From CAYJXA01 sp964404595 (GTDB taxonomy: Archaea > Nanobdellota > Nanobdellia > Woesearchaeales > GW2011-AR9): a stretch of DNA of 9,341 nucleotides. A model generated the notes under the pieces. The model did no database searches, was not told the origin of the DNA, and worked only from the letters and a program-made list of their open reading frames with translations. Each line of letters begins with the position of its first letter. The first letter of the stretch is position 1. A program made the position numbers and the translations under genes. Below, in pieces: positions 4,516 to 9,341 of this stretch. The stretch covers positions 1-9,341 of the forward strand of contig CAYOKQ010000062.1 in assembly GCA_964404595.1 (NCBI GenBank), in the 5' to 3' direction.

Positions 4516-5268
4516 TTAGCTTACCATATCATCCCCAAAATCCAATCCAAAATAATACTCCACCACTTCACCATTAATCTTATATCCTTGTGGACTCTCC
4601 ACGCAAAACACCATTTCTGTTATATCAGCCGGAATCACTGCCTCACTCGTGCAAGATAGATAGTGCCAATGGGCCGGCTTTTTTTCTGAAACACATAGGG
4701 CAACCTTTTCACTGCACTGCAGCAATAAGAACTGCGCTTCTTGTTTGATTTGGTTGTACTCTGAGAAAGAATAGCCAAGATTCACATAAAAAGAATTATC
4801 AAACGTATAACGTGCATATTGGGTGCGGATAGTCTGCTCTGGCCCTTTCCCATAAAAAAAAGTATTTGAATAACCAACTTCAAATATTTTCCCAGGCATT
4901 TGTGATTCTAATTTTGCCGCCGCTAATTCTGAAATAGCTTTATCTACATCAGGAAAACAATTTTGTTGGCCTCTATTCCACAGGTTTATGCTATCAACAG
5001 CACCACAGGCCGGCGCTTCATTTTTTTTAAATCCGCCGTGCTGGGCCAATTCCTGCGCAAGATCGACTCCTACTTGCCGCCCAATAATCGTTGTTTTCAG
5101 GATTTCTTTTTCTGCTTCCAGATAATTGTGCTGCAGGAAATCAAGCTGCCACGCTGCCTTGGGACCAGCAGTTACATAGCCGCTCTTGCCGGCAAAAAGA
5201 AATATGCCGATGGCCAGAAGAACTCCAAAAAATATCCAATGTAAGATGGCGCCGCGCTTATTCATCAT
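4516..5268 (-). CDS. exported protein with pilin-like N-terminus, last gene of the operon
   Basis: The 250 residues begin M-M-N-K-R-G and then a single transmembrane segment at 7-27 (AILHWIFFGVLLAIGIFLFA). A short basic leader ending in K-R-G before a hydrophobic helix is the layout of archaeal class III (type IV pilin-like) signal peptides, cut after the glycine by a prepilin peptidase; whether it is cut here is inference. The rest is soluble and presumably outside, with six cysteines suited to disulfides and a Y/F-rich region at about 145-175. No known enzymatic motif is seen. Its ATG overlaps the stop of the gene before it by 4 nt (ATGA), so it is translationally coupled to it. A poly-T tract follows the stop, so it closes the operon. 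Confidence 0.85.
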   Translation of the reverse strand: MMNKRGAILHWIFFGVLLAIGIFLFAGKSGYVTAGPKAAWQLDFLQHNYLEAEKEILKTTIIGRQVGVDLAQELAQHGGFKKNEAPACGAVDSINLWNRGQQNCFPDVDKAISELAAAKLESQMPGKIFEVGYSNTFFYGKGPEQTIRTQYARYTFDNSFYVNLGYSFSEYNQIKQEAQFLLLQCSEKVALCVSEKKPAHWHYLSCTSEAVIPADITEMVFCVESPQGYKINGEVVEYYFGLDFGDDMVS

Positions 5269-5675
5269 GTGGGCATCACCTGTGCATGATAATCACATTG
5301 TTTTCTTGACTCGCTCCACGAACAATAATCACCGCTTTCTGCATATAATCCCACCACATCATCGTTACAATCCTGCGCCGTGTAATAATCCCAGCAGCCG
5401 CTGATGACTTTCCCCCCCAGCACTTTACTTTGCGCGATTCGCAGGTCTAAATCCTGTGGGTCAATGGTATTGCCTTGATAGATTTGCGTGCGCAGGTTGG
5501 TGATGGCTGACAGCATCCTATTGGTATCGGCGGCTTGCTGCAAGGAAATGGTTTGACTTTTTTGAATATTATACGATAAGGCCCCGTTGACGAAAATAAG
5601 CGCGAACAGAAAAATAACTACCATGAATGATAGATCGAACAGATCGTCCAGCATTCCTCTTTTATTCATGTTCAT
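5265..5675 (-). CDS. small exported protein with pilin-like N-terminus
   Basis: The 136-residue protein opens M-N-M-N-K-R-G, followed after a few acidic residues by a transmembrane helix at about 12-32 (L-F-D-L-S-F-M-V-V-I-F-L-F-A-L-I-F-V). A predicted helical stretch (38-85) continues from the membrane helix, as in pilins, and a small C-terminal domain holds four cysteines (94, 103, 118, 127) that could form two disulfides. Both ends overlap neighbours by 4 nt through ATGA. A second ATG two codons on would also fit the MNKRG pattern seen in the neighbouring genes. Function unknown; the long N-terminal helix plus small disulfide-bearing head resembles minor pilins in outline only. Confidence 0.83.
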   Translation of the reverse strand: MNMNKRGMLDDLFDLSFMVVIFLFALIFVNGALSYNIQKSQTISLQQAADTNRMLSAITNLRTQIYQGNTIDPQDLDLRIAQSKVLGGKVISGCWDYYTAQDCNDDVVGLYAESGDYCSWSESRKQCDYHAQVMPT

Positions 5676-6139
5676 ATTTTTGTCTGCACGTAAATGAGTA
5701 AATTATCTTTACGCAGCTCTCCCTGATCGTAGAGTAATACTTCCTGATGAAACTCAAAATCATCTTGATGGAAATAGTTGTTGGTCATGATCTCTGTACC
5801 CTGCTGTTCTAATTTTAATCTAAAATTGTAAGTCTTAAATCCTTTCTCTTTCTCGGTGTGATAGCATTGACGAAGCTGCTCACTGGTAAACTTTTGCAAA
5901 TCTAGAATTCCGGTTTGCTCAATACCAGCTGCAGGATCAACGTAAGCAAAACATTCAGGAAGCGACGTAAAGCGCAGGGCAATCAGCTGGGCCGGTATTT
6001 CCTCCGGGATATGGGTTACCTTATTTCGATAGCTGCTAAAGATGAGCGCAAGCCCGGTGATGATAATAGCTATCACAAATCCAGCGATCATCCAATAGAT
6101 AGTCTTACGGGCGACGTCAAACTGTGCTTTACGGTTCAT
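5672..6139 (-). CDS. exported protein with pilin-like N-terminus
   Basis: Counting from the ATG at 6139, this 155-residue protein starts M-N-R-K-A-Q-F, then an amphipathic stretch and a transmembrane helix at about 14-35 (I-Y-W-M-I-A-G-F-V-I-A-I-I-I-T-G-L-A-L-I-F). K-A before Q-F fits the K/R-G/A cleavage rule of class III signals. The outside part has two cysteines (in P-E-C-F and R-Q-C-Y). A GTG one codon upstream (6142) is possible, but GAGGGA about 5-6 nt before the ATG supports the ATG. The start lies inside the preceding gene, with an overlap of 11 nt. The family is not recognised. Confidence 0.83.
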   Translation of the reverse strand: MNRKAQFDVARKTIYWMIAGFVIAIIITGLALIFSSYRNKVTHIPEEIPAQLIALRFTSLPECFAYVDPAAGIEQTGILDLQKFTSEQLRQCYHTEKEKGFKTYNFRLKLEQQGTEIMTNNYFHQDDFEFHQEVLLYDQGELRKDNLLIYVQTKI

Positions 6140-6530
6140 CACATTCCCTCAACAGTATTTTTTTGCTTTTCTTTTCTAGGCATAAATTTGACTTTTGATC
6201 CAAAGTGCCTTCGGCAGTAAATCCTTCTGGCAGGAAGAATGGTCTTGTTTGCCATTTGACTTCCGGCTCGCCTTTTTGAAAGACGACAATGCCGTTATTA
6301 TCTAATATGAAAGTGAACGCAGACACGTTAATAGGATATTGCACCAATGCATCACCTGGAACAGCTACTAACGTATTAACCATTAATTGAATATCTGTAG
6401 CTGCCGTTATTTTTGCGGTGGTTTCCGATTCAGCAAAGGCCTGCCCCATGCTTACCGCAATATAACTTATCATCAGCACTACAATGATCTCAAAGATCAT
6501 TACCATAATGCTCGATCCTTTCGTGTTCAT
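6129..6530 (-). CDS. small exported protein with pilin-like N-terminus
   Basis: The 133 residues begin M-N-T-K-G-S-S and a transmembrane helix at 8-28 (I-M-V-M-I-F-E-I-I-V-V-L-M-I-S-Y-I-A-V). A glutamate sits inside the hydrophobic helix at residue 14, nine residues after the K-G. In type IV pilins a Glu five residues after the cleavage site helps assembly; here the position does not match exactly, so it is only suggestive. The outside domain is beta-rich (S-A-F-T-F-I-L-D-N-N-G-I-V-V-F-Q-K-G) with two cysteines near the C-terminus. It overlaps the preceding gene by 4 nt (ATGA) and the next one by 11 nt. Confidence 0.83.
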   Translation of the reverse strand: MNTKGSSIMVMIFEIIVVLMISYIAVSMGQAFAESETTAKITAATDIQLMVNTLVAVPGDALVQYPINVSAFTFILDNNGIVVFQKGEPEVKWQTRPFFLPEGFTAEGTLDQKSNLCLEKKSKKILLRECDEP

Positions 6531-7222
6531 TGTGGGGTTATGAGGACGGTATTCTCTTTTTTTTCTATCTGCAATGCGATTCGCCGTGGCGCCACGAAAT
6601 AGGAAGGAAATCCTTTTTCTTTGAGCAGTTCACGTTCGATAACAAAACCATGCTGGCAGTAATATCCCTGGGAAGAGTGGGCAATGCCAATGGAGCACGT
6701 GCTTAGAGATACAGGAAGAGTAATATCTTGGATGCAGCGCCCTTTGGTAGCGCTGAAGGTTCCTTCACCTTGAATAATCGCAAGTCCGCAATTATTTTCT
6801 CCTGCACATCGCTCGCGCTGATCATCTGGGATGTATTTTCTATCACCCTCAATATTTTGCAATAAACACAAGCACGCTTTTGTATTATCAGTACAGCTAT
6901 CGGGACGATTAAAATAAATATCTGCACTAGGTCCTTGTCCAGGCATGTTCAAATCACCTAATCCTTGCACAAATACAAATACTTTTTCTTTATTTGGCTC
7001 AAAATATGCCAGCGCGGTCTCTCGATCTAATTTAAGCAAAAACAGTTCGCTATTCTCCCCTTGTTCAACATCAGAGAGAATATCAGTAAACTCGTTAAAG
7101 CTATCTCTGGCTTGATCACTCAAACGAAAATACTTTGACAAGAAAACACAGGCAGGCGCAAAAATGATAATAGCCAGAATCACTGTTACCAGAAATTTAA
7201 GCATGATGGCTCTTTTGTTCAT
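6527..7222 (-). CDS. cysteine-rich exported protein with pilin-like N-terminus
   Basis: The 231-residue protein begins M-N-K-R-A-I-M and has a transmembrane helix at about 8-28, followed by a helical stretch to about residue 55. The outside domain carries eight cysteines, including a cluster C-x7-C-x-C near the middle and single ones later, so it is probably held by four disulfides; a ninth cysteine lies at the end of the membrane helix (residue 25). R-R-I-A-L-Q-I-E-K-K near the C-terminus looks like a final beta strand. It starts 6 nt after the stop of the gene before it, and its TGA overlaps the next ATG. No catalytic motif is seen. Confidence 0.84.
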   Translation of the reverse strand: MNKRAIMLKFLVTVILAIIIFAPACVFLSKYFRLSDQARDSFNEFTDILSDVEQGENSELFLLKLDRETALAYFEPNKEKVFVFVQGLGDLNMPGQGPSADIYFNRPDSCTDNTKACLCLLQNIEGDRKYIPDDQRERCAGENNCGLAIIQGEGTFSATKGRCIQDITLPVSLSTCSIGIAHSSQGYYCQHGFVIERELLKEKGFPSYFVAPRRIALQIEKKENTVLITPQ

Positions 7223-7228
7223 GGGTCA

Positions 7229-7516
7229 TTATTCTCGATTGATGCGAAATTGGATTTTTTCCTGTCCACGCTCAGATAAGATGACAAAATAAGATCCCGG
7301 AAAGGGTAGCTCCAAATCTTCCTCAAGCGGCATATCGCTGGCCAGATCTGCCCAAGGAGCAAACTCGTCATCTGGCTGCTTTACTAAAACGGTGCACTGT
7401 GATGCACACGTTGCTTTGTATGAAATAAAGTTAGCATTGGTGGTATATCCTGATGAAACTGCGGCATCTCCTTCAAAGAACAATAACATATTTGTGCTTT
7501 CTTGCTCTCCAGCCAT
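7229..7516 (-). CDS. soluble part of an exported protein, probably the frame-shifted 3' half of the gene before it
   Basis: This 95-residue frame begins M-A-G-E-Q-E-S-T and lacks the basic leader and membrane helix that seven of the other proteins in the operon have. It is acidic and beta-rich (A-N-F-I-S-Y-K-A-T-C, F-P-G-S-Y-F-V-I-L-S-E-R-G) with two cysteines in C-A-S-Q-C. No Shine-Dalgarno precedes its ATG. The frame is open upstream of that ATG and overlaps the end of the preceding gene in the +1 frame, so the two may be one gene broken by a one-base change or joined by recoding. On its own it would be a cytosolic protein in an operon of exported ones, which is odd. The C-terminal region reads like a small extracellular beta domain. 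Confidence 0.55.
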   Translation of the reverse strand: MAGEQESTNMLLFFEGDAAVSSGYTTNANFISYKATCASQCTVLVKQPDDEFAPWADLASDMPLEEDLELPFPGSYFVILSERGQEKIQFRINRE

Positions 7517-7535
7517 TGGAGCTTGTTCCAGACAT

Positions 7536-7787
7536 TCATTTTCTTTGAATATCTCGGGGGCAGCCTTCTAATGTAGCATGTTCATAAGTTCCAGTAGGGG
7601 AGCAAGGACAGCTATCGAAAAAATTAGCAACTTTATCGTTGTCGTAGTCGTCAAAATTTCCAAATTGGATCACATCACTACTTTTCCCAATTTTCGGAAT
7701 AAGTGTAACTCCGACGACTATCACAATTATAAGACCAATAGCTAAGAGAATGATGACATCTATTGTCAAATTCCCTTTTTTATTCAT
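7536..7787 (-). CDS. pilin-like N-terminus plus acidic, calcium-loop-like tail
   Basis: Counting from the ATG at 7787 the protein has 83 residues: M-N-K-K-G-N, a transmembrane helix at 8-30, then an Asp-rich stretch at 46-60 (D-D-Y-D-N-D-K-V-A-N-F-F-D-S-C) and C-P-C-S-P-T-G...G-C-P. The D-x-D-N-D-x-V-x-N-x-x-D-x-C-P pattern is like thrombospondin type 3 calcium-binding repeats of surface proteins, where the aspartates bind Ca2+ and the cysteines pair. The longest frame begins at a GTG (7796), but the ATG fits the MNKKG pattern of the operon. The stop at 7536-7538 cuts the chain just after G-C-P, and the same strand stays open in the +1 frame into the next gene, so this may be the 5' half of a single protein of about 185 residues. 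Confidence 0.7.
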   Translation of the reverse strand: MNKKGNLTIDVIILLAIGLIIVIVVGVTLIPKIGKSSDVIQFGNFDDYDNDKVANFFDSCPCSPTGTYEHATLEGCPRDIQRK

Positions 7788-7799
7788 ACACACCACTTT

Positions 7800-8729
7800 T
7801 TATTCACCTGCCAAGTCTCCTCTAAAGCATTTTTTCTCCGAAACGGTCAAATCATCAAAGATTATAACACTTGCGTCTCTCTCTGCCTCATAGAGTGCTT
7901 CTTTGACCTGTACTTTGACATCGGAAGCACCAGACGCGGCTAATAAAAAACTTCCGGCGATACCCACCACTGCAATGGGCCCGCATCCTATCCCTACTGT
8001 TGCCGCGCACGCAGCGAAGATTGCTGCCGTGGCCTTTGCGCCCAGCAAGCCGCCGCCAATTTTAAACACGCCCCCTAGCGTGTCACCTTCAAGTTGCGCA
8101 TTCTTCACCAAAAACGAAATTCCATAAGCATGCCGTGGTTGAATATCTTCCAGCAACGCAATCTTACCCGGGCCACCGTACTGCTGAATATACGTTAAAT
8201 AGGTCATCTGGGGAATTTGCGGATGCGGCGTGGTTGATAAATATTGTAAGAATTCTTCTTTCTTTATTGGCTCAAAATCATTTTCATCGATTAAAGCAGT
8301 GGAACATACAAAGCACATGTTGTCGGTTTGATCAAGATTAACGATTGTGGGAGCTAATTCACTCCCATGCAATATTTGCTCATAGCGTCCTTCACCAAAT
8401 TGCCACCAGCATCGGGCCATTTTATCGGCGATTTGATGCATCATTTCCTCACGCGAACCACTAAACTTTTTATCAAGGGTTTTACACAGCGGCGGAATTA
8501 ATTTAACCTGGCCATGGATCCAGTCTGAATCGTCTTGTTCTTCTTGATTTACATTGATAATAGTTTGCGCCCGCAGCGCGATGCTATCCCGGCATAAATT
8601 TTCCGCTTCTTTATCTTCTGCCTTGGCCAGAAATCTGCTTAAAGTTCCGGCAATAAGTAAAAAAGACATAATAACAATAACAATAACCACCAACTGTTCT
8701 ATCGCTATTCCCTTTTTTCCGCTTAACAT
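7800..8729 (-). CDS. membrane-anchored exported protein with pilin-like N-terminus and hydrophobic C-terminal segment
   Basis: At 309 residues this is the largest complete protein of the operon. It begins M-L-S-G-K-K-G-I-A-I-E-Q-L and a transmembrane helix at about 8-30; a glutamate six residues in from K-K-G (residue 11) sits near the position of the conserved Glu of type IV pilins. The middle has an R-D-S-I-A-L-R-A stretch, K-L-I-P-P-L-C-K-T, M-A-R-C-W-W-Q-F-G-E-G-R-Y-E and a C-F-V-C pair. From about 218 to 270 lies a long Gly/Ala-rich hydrophobic stretch that could be one or two more membrane segments. The outline is one I associate with DPANN proteins of unknown function, but no function is known to me. 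It overlaps the preceding gene by 7 nt and is followed 12 nt later by the next start. Confidence 0.85.
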   Translation of the reverse strand: MLSGKKGIAIEQLVVIVIVIMSFLLIAGTLSRFLAKAEDKEAENLCRDSIALRAQTIINVNQEEQDDSDWIHGQVKLIPPLCKTLDKKFSGSREEMMHQIADKMARCWWQFGEGRYEQILHGSELAPTIVNLDQTDNMCFVCSTALIDENDFEPIKKEEFLQYLSTTPHPQIPQMTYLTYIQQYGGPGKIALLEDIQPRHAYGISFLVKNAQLEGDTLGGVFKIGGGLLGAKATAAIFAACAATVGIGCGPIAVVGIAGSFLLAASGASDVKVQVKEALYEAERDASVIIFDDLTVSEKKCFRGDLAGE

Positions 8730-9341
8730 TGGTCTAAACTCCCTGATTGCACCAGTGATGGAATACTTACCGTATCATCTGAAAAGCAATTGTCATCGAG
8801 CAAACCTCCACTGGCAGCACATCGATTTAACCAACTTCCATAATCCCTGGTTGGAAAAAAACAAACCCGCTTATTTCCAACAGTATTGTCTGGTGTAAAG
8901 AGCCAGCCATTTCCTTCAAAATCATAATATTGATTAAGCATTTCTTGAGAATCTCCAAAAGCAATTCTGTTTTCGTTAAATCCTGAAGTGTCAAATTTAA
9001 TATGAATAAAATTTACACCTGTAAAGTAAGATGAAAGAACGTGTTGCTCTCGGTTTAAAAAGGCATGGTCAAAATTCTCCACCGTTTGAGAGTCTCCAGC
9101 AATAACACACGGCGTTACACCGATAAGATGTTCCCGACCCACTTCCTGTTCTCCGCCTGCGCCACCATTGACAATGATATCCGTCCCATCACCATTGCGG
9201 TACAAGATTATGGAAGTGCCTTTCTCGCCCAGGTCTGAAAAAGAAGTATATTGTGCAAAGCAATTCCTTTTTTCGCTATATAAAACACGATTGACGGCAT
9301 TTTTAAGCGAAATGATCTGGTCGCGGTGCTGCTGCGGAATT
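8723..9341 (-). CDS. C-terminal part of a larger protein, 5' end beyond the window
   Basis: The frame is open from the right edge to a TAA at 8723-8725, about 205 residues, with no stop upstream of the TTG at 9205; that TTG is not the start. Visible sequence includes H-R-D-Q-I-I-S-L-K-N-A-V-N-R-V-L near the edge, then a beta-rich region with F-D-T-S-G-F-N-E-N-R-I-A-F-G-D, G-N-G-W-L-F-T-P-D-N and C-F-F-P-T-R-D-Y-G-S-W-L-N-R-C. Six cysteines are visible. The helix followed by a beta-rich domain fits the layout of the other operon members, so the hidden N-terminus may carry the same leader, but this cannot be seen. It overlaps the next gene by 7 nt (ATGTTAA), which ties it to the operon. Confidence 0.8.
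   Translation of the reverse strand, partial: IPQQHRDQIISLKNAVNRVLYSEKRNCFAQYTSFSDLGEKGTSIILYRNGDGTDIIVNGGAGGEQEVGREHLIGVTPCVIAGDSQTVENFDHAFLNREQHVLSSYFTGVNFIHIKFDTSGFNENRIAFGDSQEMLNQYYDFEGNGWLFTPDNTVGNKRVCFFPTRDYGSWLNRCAASGGLLDDNCFSDDTVSIPSLVQSGSLDQC

Noticed and set aside
6703..6927. 74-codon minus-strand frame inside the cysteine-rich operon gene
   Set aside because: It is a different frame on the same strand within a clearly coding gene and has no coupling to neighbours.
8554..8898. 114-codon plus-strand frame opposite the start of the 309-aa gene
   Set aside because: Antisense to two overlapping operon genes; no start signal.
9203..9205. TTG as start of the right-most gene
   Set aside because: The frame remains open to the window edge with protein-like sequence, so this TTG is internal and the gene is truncated by the window.

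Overview
The window looks like a piece of an archaeal chromosome, most likely from a small-genome DPANN lineage such as Woesearchaeota. The reasons are a RadA recombinase, an archaeal-type single-chain RPA with an internal zinc motif, AT-rich TATA-box promoters placed about 25 nt before start codons (leaderless mRNAs), and a long run of short membrane-anchored proteins that begin M-N-K-R/K-G followed by one hydrophobic segment. No rRNA, tRNA, CRISPR array, transposase or phage gene is visible. The lineage is inferred from gene style; no search was run.

Layout, left to right. A truncated gene runs off the left edge on the minus strand (1-138). Divergent from it is a small winged-helix protein (249-515, +), which faces a RelE/ParE-like toxin gene (527-877, -) tail to tail. 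Next on the minus strand is a two-gene unit read from right to left: a small unrecognised protein (1879-2190), possibly a ssDNA-binding type, then radA (911-1876). The radA Shine-Dalgarno lies inside the last codons of the upstream gene. A 270-bp intergenic region (2191-2468) holds a minus-strand promoter, palindromes and mutually exclusive hairpins, then a leaderless 58-aa gene (2469-2645, +). Converging on it is an RPA (2943-3932, -) followed by a glutaredoxin (2681-2926, -).

From 3963 to 4515 there is no credible protein gene. The stretch holds a 12-bp direct repeat and a chain of hairpins closed by a 15-bp long-range helix with G-U pairs on the plus strand, which suggests an unidentified structured RNA. 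From 4516 to the right edge there is a single minus-strand operon of nine reading frames, most overlapping by 4-14 nt. Seven begin with a short basic leader ending in K/R-G/A and then one transmembrane segment, like archaeal class III (type IV pilin-like) signal peptides. Two of its members (7536-7787 and 7229-7516) may be one gene split by a +1 frameshift.

Two themes stand out: DNA recombination and ssDNA handling on the left (RadA, RPA, perhaps the small radA partner), and a translationally coupled set of exported, cysteine-containing surface proteins on the right. The latter may be the components of one pilus-like or envelope complex, but no assembly ATPase or prepilin peptidase lies in the window to prove it.
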